From assembly GCF_024714475.1 (NCBI RefSeq), contig NZ_JAMZMI010000001.1, positions 124,001-188,000 on the forward strand: 64,000 nt of DNA, in the 5' to 3' direction. The notes beneath the pieces were generated by a model, which was given only the letters and a program-made list of their open reading frames with translations, was not told the origin of the DNA and did no database searches. A program made the position numbers and the translations under genes. This DNA is from Marinoscillum sp. MHG1-6 (GTDB lineage Bacteria > Bacteroidota > Bacteroidia > Cytophagales > Cyclobacteriaceae). Shown in pieces: positions 1 to 8,348 of the stretch (the first letter of the stretch is position 1; each line of letters begins with the position of its first letter).

Positions 1-626
1 CCAGCGACGGCATCACCCCATGCAACTTCCGCAGTAATATTGGATGGTGCTGCCAGTACATGCCCCATTTCTTTGGTATTGAAATACACCAAATCGACCC
101 TGAACTTCATCTCCGTGGAGCTTAGGTTTCCTTTGAAATAGGTACTGTCATCCACCACATCATAAAAGCTTCCGTAAGTAAGCCCCCCAAAGGAGCCCAA
201 AGTATCCTGATAAACCACGTTAATCGCAGATTCAACAATACTTAAAGCCAATGTATCATCTGCTGTAAGTCCGGTCAAGTCCGTAATAAAAAGGCTTATC
301 GCAATATTTTTACCTGCATAATCCGGATTAATAGCAAAAGTAAATTCTTCGCTGATGCCCTCGAATGTGCTATCAGTAGCGTATTCCATGAGCGTCTCTA
401 CACGGCTATTATTGACGTTAACTGCCAATTCTCCACTTTCCAACCCGCTTCTTGCCTGAATGTTGATCAAAAGGGTAACACTGTCCAGCGCCCCAAATGA
501 GGAGCCCCCTGATACCAAATCAATGTTGGCAACCGGTCCGGAAGGACCATTTTCACCGCCTTTACTACAACCCACCATAACGATGAGCAGCACAAGGAAA
601 ACCAGAACTAATTGCTGACGATTCAT
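1..626 (-). CDS. Secreted lipoprotein of unknown function (C-terminus cut by window edge)
   Basis: The reading frame opens at an ATG at 626 on the minus strand and runs open to base 1, so the C-terminus lies outside the window. The first 20 residues form a lipoprotein signal: a hydrophobic stretch followed by the lipobox-like VMVGC, with Cys20 as the predicted lipidated residue. After it comes a Gly/Ser-rich spacer and about 180 residues that look like beta-sandwich repeats (alternating hydrophobic strands, many Asn, Ser and Thr). I do not recognise the family. It is probably anchored in the outer or inner membrane facing the periplasm. Its promoter-like box lies only 5 nt upstream of the ATG. 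Confidence 0.75.
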   Translation of the reverse strand, partial: MNRQQLVLVFLVLLIVMVGCSKGGENGPSGPVANIDLVSGGSSFGALDSVTLLINIQARSGLESGELAVNVNNSRVETLMEYATDSTFEGISEEFTFAINPDYAGKNIAISLFITDLTGLTADDTLALSIVESAINVVYQDTLGSFGGLTYGSFYDVVDDSTYFKGNLSSTEMKFRVDLVYFNTKEMGHVLAAPSNITAEVAWGDAVA

Positions 627-631
627 ACAAA

Positions 632-639
632 CGAAATTA
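632..639 (-). promoter_or_regulatory. Candidate -7 promoter element (TAATTTCG variant)
   Basis: On the minus strand this reads TAATTTCG, one mismatch from the Bacteroidota -7 consensus TAnnTTTG. It ends 5 nt before the ATG of the lipoprotein gene. No clear -33 TTG element was found. The very short leader matches several other genes in this window. Confidence 0.35.
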
Positions 640-744
640 TAAAGTTAACGGCGATTAAAAAAGAACAGGGGTCTGGGCAAACTGCTAACCTCATTATGGT
701 TTAAAAAATTAAAACACAACTACAAGATATTAAATTGATTCTTA

Positions 745-772
745 GTACTTTCAACATTGTAATGGAAAGTAC
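745..772. repeat. Inverted repeat upstream of the zinc-ribbon membrane protein gene
   Basis: The 8-base arms GTACTTTC (745-752) and GAAAGTAC (765-772) are perfect complements around a 12-nt spacer that itself contains CATTGTAATG. The element sits in the AT-rich 292-bp gap (627-918) between two divergent genes. It could be an operator or an RNA hairpin. The rest of the gap shows no gene. Confidence 0.4.
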
Positions 773-918
773 AGCATTCACTGTAGTAGAACATTTATTT
801 ATTGACTAAGAATTTATTTTTTAATATTTTACAATCACTTTTTAGATTTCCCGATATTTGGGTCAAATTGTAAAAAAAAATTAAATCGTCGGTTAATCCG
901 CTTAATCAAAAATCTGAT

Positions 919-1659
919 ATGACTGAAGCAATTTCACCAAGCCTACTAAGCACCTGGAACATGTATGGCCAGTTACTCGCTTATGCTCTCATGGGTGTAG
1001 GTGTGTTAATCCTCCTTGGACACTATCTAAAATTGTTGTTCACTAAAGATTTCAAAACACGATACGACTATATCAACATGCATGAGATTAATCTGCTTTG
1101 GTATGGTTTTGTACTGGTTTTATCAGGCATAGCATTATATATTAATACCGTAGTGACGGAAACAACCTGGTTATGGTTTTTCGTTAGAATATTCGTTTCT
1201 GGTATGATGGCCATGATTATTGGCGTGGTTGTTCAGAATGTACTAAAGTTCTACTATCCTTTCTTTATTGAGAAGCGTTTAAAAAAGCTTAGATATTCTC
1301 CTCGTCTTTCCCCTGATGGAAGAAAAATGAAGCTTTTGAGTGAAGAAGAGGAGGATGTTTACCTTGACGAAGGTATGCAGGCTGAGGAAAATGCGTTTTC
1401 AGTTGATTATGACGTATGGATTGACGAAATCTCTGGCTTTACTAAAATTGAGAAATACAACGGTAGACTTCATGCGCTTCAGTGTGATGAGTGTAACTAC
1501 CAAACATTGAAAGTAGAAAGAGAAGAAATTATTCAAGAGGCAAGCGAAGTAGAAGAGGGCGAATTGATGAAATACTACGTTTGTGGCTATTGCGGACACA
1601 AGCAAAGGAAATCATTCAAAATCGCTAAACTCAGAGCCGGAGAAGGCGCTTCAGCATAA
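919..1659 (+). CDS. Membrane protein with C-terminal zinc-ribbon, paralogue of the gene at 32819
   Basis: The 246-residue protein has three hydrophobic segments (about residues 17-38, 57-77 and 83-108), so it is an inner-membrane protein. A basic stretch follows (KRLKKLRYSPR), then an acidic MKLLSEEEEDVYLDEGMQ segment, a SVDYDVW motif and a CxxC...CxxC zinc-ribbon (CDEC near 190, CGYC near 222). From memory, the YLDEG/SVDYDVW/zinc-ribbon combination resembles the C-terminal region that follows the TPM domain in Bacteroidota YgcG-type proteins, but no TPM domain is visible here. The same layout recurs at 32819-33739. The function is unknown. A strong terminator follows at 1684. Confidence 0.8.
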   Translation: MTEAISPSLLSTWNMYGQLLAYALMGVGVLILLGHYLKLLFTKDFKTRYDYINMHEINLLWYGFVLVLSGIALYINTVVTETTWLWFFVRIFVSGMMAMIIGVVVQNVLKFYYPFFIEKRLKKLRYSPRLSPDGRKMKLLSEEEEDVYLDEGMQAEENAFSVDYDVWIDEISGFTKIEKYNGRLHALQCDECNYQTLKVEREEIIQEASEVEEGELMKYYVCGYCGHKQRKSFKIAKLRAGEGASA

Positions 1660-1683
1660 GTTTAATTGCCAACCTAACCCTGA

Positions 1684-1716
1684 GGCCCGATAGTCAACCA
1701 ACTGTCGGGCCTTTTT
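1684..1716 (+). terminator. Rho-independent terminator
   Basis: GGCCCGATAGT and ACTGTCGGGCC form a stem with one internal mismatch around the 6-nt loop CAACCA, followed by TTTTT. It lies 25 nt past the stop of the zinc-ribbon membrane protein gene and upstream of the convergent SDR gene. Confidence 0.85.
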
Positions 1717-1734
1717 GGTTAATATAGAAGAACC

Positions 1735-2508
1735 TTAAATCGTACCTGTCTTCCCTCCATCAACAGGAACACTGACACCATTGATATAAGCTCCAAAACC
1801 TGAGCATAAAAAAGCTGCTAAATAGCCTATCTCTTCCGGTCGTCCAAATCTTCCTGCAGGCACTGTTGCCCTCATCTGATCAGACATATCATCGTGCGGG
1901 ACCTTATTATCTTGCGCTAGTTTTTCAATAAGGGAGGACAACCGGTCTGTTTGTATGAATCCGGGTAAAATATTGTTGACCGTAATTCCAAATGGCGCCA
2001 GTTCATTAGACAGTGTTTTAGACCAACCGGCCATGGCATGCCTTGTGGTATTGCTCACCCCGAGTCCATTGATTGGAATCTTCACACTTGTAGATATTAC
2101 ATTAATGATTCTTCCATACTCCGCCTGTTTCATTCCCGGAAGACATGCCTGAACCAGTTGATGGCTGGTCAATAAGTGCATATTCAGTGCTTTTTCAAAA
2201 TCGGAAACCCTGGCCTCTGTGATGGGCCCCGGAGCAGGCCCCCCTGTATTATTAACCAGTATATCAGGAGTCTTCGACTGGATATATTTCACCAAATCAA
2301 CTACGTCAACCGTATTGGTAAAATCGGCCACAATCATCTCATGGTGATCCCCATGAAGCTCTTCTAATAATTCCTTAAGCCTGGATTCATTTCTGGCAAC
2401 TACCGTAACTTTGGCCCCGGCCCGCGCAAGTTCTGTAGCAATCCCGGCACCTATGCCCTGAGAACTACCACATACCACCGCGTGATGGCCATGCAGATCG
2501 ATTTTCAT
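1735..2508 (-). CDS. SDR-family protein with altered catalytic residues
   Basis: A 257-residue short-chain dehydrogenase fold. The dinucleotide-binding GSSQGIG (residues 14-20) and the NNTGG element (86-90) are intact, and the C-terminal PVDGG region is normal. The usual YxxxK active-site pair is not: where YSASK would stand, the sequence reads SNTTR, putting Ser152 and Arg156 in place of Tyr and Lys. This resembles the BKR-like SDR subgroup known to deviate at the catalytic tetrad. The gene is divergent from the 3-hydroxyanthranilate operon 38 bp away, so a role with tryptophan-breakdown intermediates is a reasonable guess. It may bind a cofactor without classical SDR chemistry. Confidence 0.85.
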   Translation of the reverse strand: MKIDLHGHHAVVCGSSQGIGAGIATELARAGAKVTVVARNESRLKELLEELHGDHHEMIVADFTNTVDVVDLVKYIQSKTPDILVNNTGGPAPGPITEARVSDFEKALNMHLLTSHQLVQACLPGMKQAEYGRIINVISTSVKIPINGLGVSNTTRHAMAGWSKTLSNELAPFGITVNNILPGFIQTDRLSSLIEKLAQDNKVPHDDMSDQMRATVPAGRFGRPEEIGYLAAFLCSGFGAYINGVSVPVDGGKTGTI

Positions 2509-2531
2509 ATTAAATTGGTTAACGAAGAGAA

Positions 2532-2539
2532 CAAAAATA
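2532..2539 (-). promoter_or_regulatory. -7 promoter element of the SDR gene
   Basis: The minus strand reads TATTTTTG, a full match to TAnnTTTG, 23 nt upstream of the SDR start in the 38-bp gap shared with the dioxygenase gene. No equally good box was seen for the plus-strand operon. Confidence 0.5.
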
Positions 2540-2546
2540 TAATGCT

Positions 2547-3077
2547 ATGCCTGTAAAAAGACCTTTCAATCTTCAAAAGTGGATAGAAGATAACAGAGAC
2601 CTGCTAAAACCCCCAGTAGGCAACAAAAATCTTTATGCTGATGCCGGAGATTACATTGTGATGATAGTAGGTGGTCCCAATGCAAGAAAAGACTATCACT
2701 ACAACGAGACGGAGGAACTTTTTTATCAATTGGAAGGTGATATAGTTGTGAAAATACAAGAAGAAGGCAAGGCGGTAGATATCAATATCAAGGAAGGAGA
2801 AATGTTCTTGCTCCCAGCCAAAATCCCACATAGCCCCATTCGACCTGCCCATTCTGTTGGATTGGTGATTGAGCGGAAGCGGTTGGAAGAGCATGAAGAT
2901 GGATTACAGTGGTACTGTGATGAATGCAATGAAAAGTTGCATGACACCTATTTTCACCTCACCAATATTGAGAAAGATTTTCTTCCCCGATTTAAAGAAT
3001 TCTATTCATCAGAAGAACTGAGAACCTGCTCCAACTGCGGAAAAACGATGGAAGCCGATAAAAGGTTTACAAACTAA
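2547..3077 (+). CDS. nbaC: 3-hydroxyanthranilate 3,4-dioxygenase
   Basis: This 176-residue cupin opens the aromatic ring of 3-hydroxyanthranilate; the product cyclises to quinolinate, the precursor of NAD. The iron ligands His51, Glu57 and His95 are in place, as are Arg47 and Arg99 of the substrate pocket. The C-terminal rubredoxin-like second metal site of bacterial enzymes is present as Cys124/Cys127 and Cys161/Cys164. It is the first gene of a three-gene operon and ends in a TAATG overlap with kynureninase, which suggests translational coupling. The alternative symbol haaO is also used. Confidence 0.96.
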   Translation: MPVKRPFNLQKWIEDNRDLLKPPVGNKNLYADAGDYIVMIVGGPNARKDYHYNETEELFYQLEGDIVVKIQEEGKAVDINIKEGEMFLLPAKIPHSPIRPAHSVGLVIERKRLEEHEDGLQWYCDECNEKLHDTYFHLTNIEKDFLPRFKEFYSSEELRTCSNCGKTMEADKRFTN

Positions 3078-4345
3078 TGCAATACAAAGGGGATCTGGAT
3101 TTTGCGAAGGCATTGGATCGGAATGATGAACTTCGGTCCTTTAGACATGAATTCCATTTTCCACAAAGAAATGGACGAGATGCCATTTACCTATGTGGGA
3201 ATTCACTGGGACTACAACCAAAAAATACCAGAGATTATCTGGAGAAAGAACTAAAATCGTGGCAAGAAAACGCTGTTGAAGGCCACTTCAGTGGATCACA
3301 CCCCTGGGTAAGCTACCATGAGCACACTAAAGAAACCCTAGCAGCATTGGTCGGAGCCAAGACCACAGAGGTGGTAAGTATGAATAACCTCACCACCAAT
3401 CTTCATCTGATGCTGGCTTCGTTCTATCAACCGAATGGTGTGCGCAGGAAGATTCTTATTGAGGGTGGGGCGTTTCCATCAGATCACTATGCAGCTGAAT
3501 CCCATATGCGTCGCATGGGAGTGGATCCAGACGAAAACCTGATTTGTCTTAAGCCAAGACAAGGCGAATTATATACCACAGAGGAAATCGTTCAGGCTAT
3601 AAAAGAGGCAGGAGACTCTCTCTCGCTGGTACTGCTACCGGGCATTCAATATTATACCGGCCAATCCTTTGATTTGAAAGCGATCAGCGAAGCTGCTCAC
3701 TCAGTGGGTGCCTTTGCAGGATTTGATCATGCACATGCTATTGGAAATATACCGATGAACCTGCATGAAGATGACGTGGATTTCGCGGTTTGGTGCACCT
3801 ACAAGTATCTGAATTCAGGCCCTGGATCGGTTTCAGGGATCTTTGTTCACGAAAAACACAGCGCAGATCCAAACTTCCCTAAACTGACAGGGTGGTGGGG
3901 ACATGAGCCTAAGACCCGGTTCGAAATGAACAATCATTTTAAGCCGGCCTTAGGAGCAGATGCCTGGATGCTTAGTAATATGAATATCCTGAGCATGGCC
4001 GCTCACAGGGCTTCGTTAGATGTATTTGCCAGAGCAGGAATTCAAAAATTGAGGGACAAAAGCCTTCAATTGACTGGGTTTCTGGAGTTTCTGTTGAAGT
4101 CAGACCCTGTTGTTTCGGAGAGAATTAAAATCCTTACCCCGACCGATCCGGAGCAAAGAGGCTGTCAGTTATCAATCTTTCTAACTCAGGATGGAAAGGA
4201 GATATTCGAACAGTTAATTGAAAAAGGTGTTATACTTGACTGGAGGGAACCCAACGTTATTCGAGTGGCTCCAACACCTCTTTATAACAGATTTGAGGAT
4301 GTTTGGGACTTTTATTCGATACTGAGGGGTATTTTTGCGTGCTAA
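3077..4345 (+). CDS. kynU: Kynureninase
   Basis: A PLP-dependent hydrolase of 422 residues that splits (3-hydroxy)kynurenine into (3-hydroxy)anthranilate and alanine. Family features seen are YLCGNSLGL near the N-terminus (38-46), FPSD (133-136) for the cofactor phosphate, FDHAH (216-220) for the pyridine nitrogen, and the Schiff-base lysine in TYKYLNSGPG (Lys243). It overlaps the dioxygenase gene upstream and the monooxygenase gene downstream by single-base TAATG junctions, so the three enzymes are made together. Tryptophan dioxygenase and kynurenine formamidase are not in the window. Confidence 0.97.
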   Translation: MQYKGDLDFAKALDRNDELRSFRHEFHFPQRNGRDAIYLCGNSLGLQPKNTRDYLEKELKSWQENAVEGHFSGSHPWVSYHEHTKETLAALVGAKTTEVVSMNNLTTNLHLMLASFYQPNGVRRKILIEGGAFPSDHYAAESHMRRMGVDPDENLICLKPRQGELYTTEEIVQAIKEAGDSLSLVLLPGIQYYTGQSFDLKAISEAAHSVGAFAGFDHAHAIGNIPMNLHEDDVDFAVWCTYKYLNSGPGSVSGIFVHEKHSADPNFPKLTGWWGHEPKTRFEMNNHFKPALGADAWMLSNMNILSMAAHRASLDVFARAGIQKLRDKSLQLTGFLEFLLKSDPVVSERIKILTPTDPEQRGCQLSIFLTQDGKEIFEQLIEKGVILDWREPNVIRVAPTPLYNRFEDVWDFYSILRGIFAC

Positions 4346-5688
4346 TGAGAAGAGAGACGATAAATATCCTCGGCGGAGGACCCGTAGGATCATTACTGAG
4401 TTTAATGCTTACTCAAAAAGGCTACTCAGTTAAGGTATTCGAAAAAAGAAGCGACCCGCGCAAAACGCTCATTCACGAGGGTAGGTCTATCAACCTCGCT
4501 CTAAGCCATCGTGGTATCCATGCCTTGAAAGAAGCCGGGGTATTCGATAGCGTAAGACACGACCTCATTCCTATGGAAGGCCGTATGATGCATGATCTTC
4601 AGGGAGAACTGAATTTTCAAGCATATGGCAAGGAAGGTCAGGCGATTAACTCCATCTCAAGAGCCAAACTAAACCGGATACTTTGTGATGAGGCTGAAAA
4701 AGCCGGTGTAGAGTTCTTCTTCAATCATAAATGCGTTCAGGTTGATACTTCCTGTAATCGCGTACTGATCAGCTACGAAGGACAAGAGCATGTCGAAAGT
4801 TCAGACATTTTGATTGGTGCAGATGGGGCCTTTTCTTCTCTGCGAAAAGCATATGAACTAGACCAGTCGTTCAAGTCGAAGGTCACAAGCCTGGGCTATG
4901 GATACAAAGAATTGAATCTTGTGCCCGAAAACGATGAATTCGTATTCGAGCCCAACTATCTACACATTTGGCCAAGAGGAGAGTTTATGCTCATTGCCTT
5001 GCCAAACCCGGATAAAACATTTACCTGCACACTCTTCCTTTCCCTGGAAGGAAAAAGGTCGTTTGCACAGCTTGATACAGACGAAAGAATAGACGAGTTC
5101 TTTAAAACGAACTTTCCTGATGTCTATAAAATTGCTCCAAACTTAATTGAGCAATTTCACAGAAACCCTACCTCTAACCTGCACATTGTCGAAACAGAGT
5201 GCTGGTCTAAAAACAATAGCATGATCATTGGTGACGCTGCGCATGCCATTGTTCCATTCTACGGTCAGGGTATGAATGCCGGATTCGAAGATTGTCGTCT
5301 GCTAATTAAAGCACTGGAAGCCTATAAGTTTGACTGGGAGGCTGTTTTGGAAACATTCCATGAGTCAAGAAAAGCTGATACTGATGCCATTTCGACTCTG
5401 GCTCTCACAAACTTCATTGAAATGCGTGATAAGGTAGCCAGCCAAACCTTTTTAAATCGTAAAAAGGTAGAAGCCAGGTTACAACAGGAATTTCCCGTGA
5501 CCTGGCTACCTCTTTATTCGATGGTGACCTTCTCAGATCTACCTTATAGCCAATGCCTAAACATTGGAAGGCTACAACAAAAGGCTTTAGACACTCTTGA
5601 GGATATTTCAGATCCGGAAAATATAGATCTGAAACCAGTCATTGACTACTTTAATGATTTAGTGCTAGCCTATCAGCAAGCTCATTAA
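4345..5688 (+). CDS. kmo: Kynurenine 3-monooxygenase
   Basis: A 447-residue FAD-dependent aromatic hydroxylase that turns kynurenine into 3-hydroxykynurenine. The N-terminal Rossmann motif GGGPVGS binds FAD. The DG-type motif is seen as IGADGAFSS, and the second FAD motif as IGDAAHAIVPFYGQGMNAG. An upstream in-frame ATG at 4303 would add 14 residues inside kynU. The start at 4345 is preferred because it gives the same TAATG overlap seen between the two preceding genes and begins just before the FAD motif. The 3' end overlaps the convergent downstream gene by 38 bases. Confidence 0.95.
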   Translation: MRRETINILGGGPVGSLLSLMLTQKGYSVKVFEKRSDPRKTLIHEGRSINLALSHRGIHALKEAGVFDSVRHDLIPMEGRMMHDLQGELNFQAYGKEGQAINSISRAKLNRILCDEAEKAGVEFFFNHKCVQVDTSCNRVLISYEGQEHVESSDILIGADGAFSSLRKAYELDQSFKSKVTSLGYGYKELNLVPENDEFVFEPNYLHIWPRGEFMLIALPNPDKTFTCTLFLSLEGKRSFAQLDTDERIDEFFKTNFPDVYKIAPNLIEQFHRNPTSNLHIVETECWSKNNSMIIGDAAHAIVPFYGQGMNAGFEDCRLLIKALEAYKFDWEAVLETFHESRKADTDAISTLALTNFIEMRDKVASQTFLNRKKVEARLQQEFPVTWLPLYSMVTFSDLPYSQCLNIGRLQQKALDTLEDISDPENIDLKPVIDYFNDLVLAYQQAH

Positions 5689-6118
5689 TAGCATCCTGCT
5701 CTACATCAGAGATGCCATCCGCTGCATTGGCAAACAAATACATGGATTCCAAAACGAATTCTTTATCCATTTCGCTATCCTCGATATGACTTTTTAGCGC
5801 GTTTAAGAATTTCTTTTTCCATTTCTCGATATTCTCAAGAAGGTACAGAAATTCATTCTTAAAGCGTTGCTCCATTCTATCCGACTCATCTGGTGTTAGG
5901 TCATCACAAAAATTCAAGGTAAGACCTTTAGCCAATTTGTTTACGCCATCCCATTCCTCTTTGTCCAGTACGCCATCACTCATGCATACAATCAAAGATG
6001 GGTAAAGGTTTAGGAGGTAGGTAAATTGATCCAAACTCAAATCAATATTTCTCACTTTTTTGTATTCTTCAAACAGGAGTTCGGCTTGTGATTTCATGAG
6101 TCCAATATTAGTATCCAT
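5651..6118 (-). CDS. Small all-helical protein, TerB-like
   Basis: A 155-residue protein without signal peptide or membrane segment, predicted to be all alpha-helix and acidic. Two repeats of the type DGVLDKEEW (near 49) and ADGISDVEQDAI (near 132) resemble the metal-binding helix turns of TerB-like (tellurite-resistance/DUF533-like) domains. That assignment rests only on these motifs. It is convergent with kmo, with a 38-base overlap of coding ends. The upstream 178 bp (6119-6296) are AT-rich and hold nothing recognisable. Confidence 0.6.
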   Translation of the reverse strand: MDTNIGLMKSQAELLFEEYKKVRNIDLSLDQFTYLLNLYPSLIVCMSDGVLDKEEWDGVNKLAKGLTLNFCDDLTPDESDRMEQRFKNEFLYLLENIEKWKKKFLNALKSHIEDSEMDKEFVLESMYLFANAADGISDVEQDAINELADRLALNH

Positions 6119-6296
6119 TTGTTCTTGAATTAAATATAAATAAGGAACCGTTAATTAATTACAGTTATGTATACCATAATAATGAAATAGGTAACCCATT
6201 TATTGTACTATAACAATATTTTTTTGATCTATTCTATGTCAATAACAATGGAATAGTCTCACTAAAACTGTCAATCCGACCAAAAAGTTTGAATAA

Positions 6297-8216
6297 TTAT
6301 ATCAGGGCGTTCTCTTTCTCGAGCAACTTAAGGGCCGTGTCATAAATGGCCTGGGCGTCATACCCACATTCCTTATGGAGTTCTGGCTGTTCACCGTGCT
6401 CAACGATTCTATCCGGTATTCCAAGACGTATCACGTTAGCATGAAAATTATTTTCCGCCATGAATTCAAGCACGGCAGAACCGAAGCCACCCACTATCGT
6501 TCCATCCTCTACAGTGATGACCTTAGAATGATTTTCAAATACTTCCTTAAGCAGGGCCTCATCCAAAGGTTTGGCGAACCTCATATCGTAATGTGACACA
6601 GAAATATCCTCATCATTCAGCAGAGCAACAGCTTCCGTAGCATAGTTGCCTATATGACCAATGGTTAGGATCGCCAATTCATCACCTGCCACCAGCCTTC
6701 TGCCTTTTCCTACTGCAATTTTTTCAAAAGGTGTTTTCCATTCCGGCATCACACCAGTTCCACGTGGATATCGAATCGTAAATGGTCCATCTCGATGCTC
6801 AGAAGCAGTGTACATCAAATTCCTGAGCTCAGATTCATTCATGGGAGCTGCAACTACCATGTGAGGCAAACACCTCATGTAGGAAATATCATAAGCTCCA
6901 TGGTGCGTCGGACCATCAGCACCTGCTAGTCCTGCCCTATCAAGACAAAAAACAACTGGTAATTTCTGAATACAAACATCATGAACTACCTGATCATAAG
7001 CACGCTGCATAAAGGTGCTATATATATTACAAAATGGAATCAATCCCTGTGTCGCCATCCCTGCTGAAAAAGTTACAGCATGCTGCTCAGCTATACCTAC
7101 ATCAAAGGCCCTGTCAGGCATTTCTTTCATCATGATATTCATGGACGAACCAGAAGGCATAGCAGGGGTCACCCCAACTATTTTGTCGTTTTGCTTCGCC
7201 AGCTCCACTAGTGTATGACCAAATACATCCTGGTATTTGGGAGGTTGTGGCTGATCCGGCACTTTTTTATGGATCTCTCCTGTGATCTTATCAAACTTGC
7301 CCGGGGCGTGCCACTTGGTTTGATTTTCCTCCGCTGGTTTGAAGCCCTTACCCTTCATGGTCACACAATGAAGGATTTTTGGACCTGGTATTTTCTTCAG
7401 GTCATTCAATATGTGAACAAGGTGATTCACGTCATGACCATCAACAGGACCGAAATATCTTAAGTTTAGAGACTCAAAAAGATTACTTTGAGTCAAAAGA
7501 AACGACTTGATGCTTGTTTCTACATTAGCCGCAATTTCCCGTGCATTGGGTCCAAACTTGCTGATCTTACCCAAAATCTTCCACATATCATCTCTAAACT
7601 TATTGAAAGTCTGAGATGTCGTGATATCCGTCAGATAATCTTTAAGCGCTCCCACATTGGGATCAATCGACATGCAGTTGTCATTCAGAATAATCAACAA
7701 ATTCTTGTTAGAATCACCTGCATGATTCATTGCCTCAAATGCCTGACCACCTGTCATGGCCCCATCACCAATTACCGCAATATGATGTCGATCCTTTTCT
7801 TCATTTATTTCGGAAGCAAAGGCCATCCCAAGTGCCGCCGAAATAGAGGTCGACGAATGACCTACTCCAAATGCATCATACTCACTTTCTGACCTCTTTG
7901 GGAAACCTGAAATCCCTCCATAAAACCTGTTGGTATGGAAACGCTCCTTTCTGCCTGTTAAAATCTTGTGGCCATAGGCCTGATGCCCAACATCCCACAC
8001 CACCTGATCCTGAGGCGTATTGAAAACGTAATGAATCGCGGCAGTAAGCTCAACAACACCGAGACTGGCGCCGAAATGACCTCCATAAATCGAAACATGA
8101 TCAATGATATAATCCCTCAACTCTTCGCAAAGCTGAGCTAATTGACTCTCCTCCAACTTCTTCAAGTCTGCTGGGGAATTAATTTTAGATAGTAGTTCTC
8201 CTTGTTGGATTTTCAT
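6297..8216 (-). CDS. dxs: 1-deoxy-D-xylulose-5-phosphate synthase
   Basis: First enzyme of the MEP isoprenoid pathway, joining pyruvate and glyceraldehyde 3-phosphate with thiamine diphosphate. The 639-residue protein shows the TPP-binding GDGAMTGGQAFEAMNHAG segment, GHSSTSISAALG in the N-domain, the catalytic glutamate region GIAEQHAV, and the DRAGLAGADGPTHHG loop. The start at 8216 (MKIQQGELL) is chosen over an in-frame ATG 7 codons upstream because family members begin with this segment. The gene is divergent from scpA. Its TPP need fits the thiamine-uptake genes near 53 kb, though that is only a metabolic link. Confidence 0.97.
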   Translation of the reverse strand: MKIQQGELLSKINSPADLKKLEESQLAQLCEELRDYIIDHVSIYGGHFGASLGVVELTAAIHYVFNTPQDQVVWDVGHQAYGHKILTGRKERFHTNRFYGGISGFPKRSESEYDAFGVGHSSTSISAALGMAFASEINEEKDRHHIAVIGDGAMTGGQAFEAMNHAGDSNKNLLIILNDNCMSIDPNVGALKDYLTDITTSQTFNKFRDDMWKILGKISKFGPNAREIAANVETSIKSFLLTQSNLFESLNLRYFGPVDGHDVNHLVHILNDLKKIPGPKILHCVTMKGKGFKPAEENQTKWHAPGKFDKITGEIHKKVPDQPQPPKYQDVFGHTLVELAKQNDKIVGVTPAMPSGSSMNIMMKEMPDRAFDVGIAEQHAVTFSAGMATQGLIPFCNIYSTFMQRAYDQVVHDVCIQKLPVVFCLDRAGLAGADGPTHHGAYDISYMRCLPHMVVAAPMNESELRNLMYTASEHRDGPFTIRYPRGTGVMPEWKTPFEKIAVGKGRRLVAGDELAILTIGHIGNYATEAVALLNDEDISVSHYDMRFAKPLDEALLKEVFENHSKVITVEDGTIVGGFGSAVLEFMAENNFHANVIRLGIPDRIVEHGEQPELHKECGYDAQAIYDTALKLLEKENALI

Positions 8217-8293
8217 GATCAATGAAAAGGACAACACTGGTTGAGTCCTTTTTGTTTTTTCAAATGCTCATGTTTTTTCAGTAGAGCAAGGCA

Positions 8294-8301
8294 CAAATTT
8301 A
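8294..8301 (-). promoter_or_regulatory. -7 promoter element of dxs
   Basis: The minus strand reads TAAATTTG, a full TAnnTTTG match, 77 nt upstream of the dxs start. It lies back to back with the scpA promoter box 34 bp away. Confidence 0.5.
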
Positions 8302-8335
8302 GTTTTATTACTTCTCTTTCAGAGTCATTGTGAAG

Positions 8336-8343
8336 TAAATTTG
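8336..8343 (+). promoter_or_regulatory. -7 promoter element of scpA, 5 nt before the start codon
   Basis: TAAATTTG matches TAnnTTTG and ends 5 nt before the TTG start of scpA. With transcription normally starting a few bases past this box, the message would be leaderless or nearly so. Confidence 0.5.
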
Positions 8344-8348
8344 AAATC

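Noticed and set aside
4303-4344. Upstream ATG extending kmo by 14 residues
   Set aside because: It lies inside kynU; the TAATG start at 4345 matches the other operon junction and the family N-terminus.
7488-7892. Plus-strand 134-codon frame
   Set aside because: Antisense shadow within dxs.
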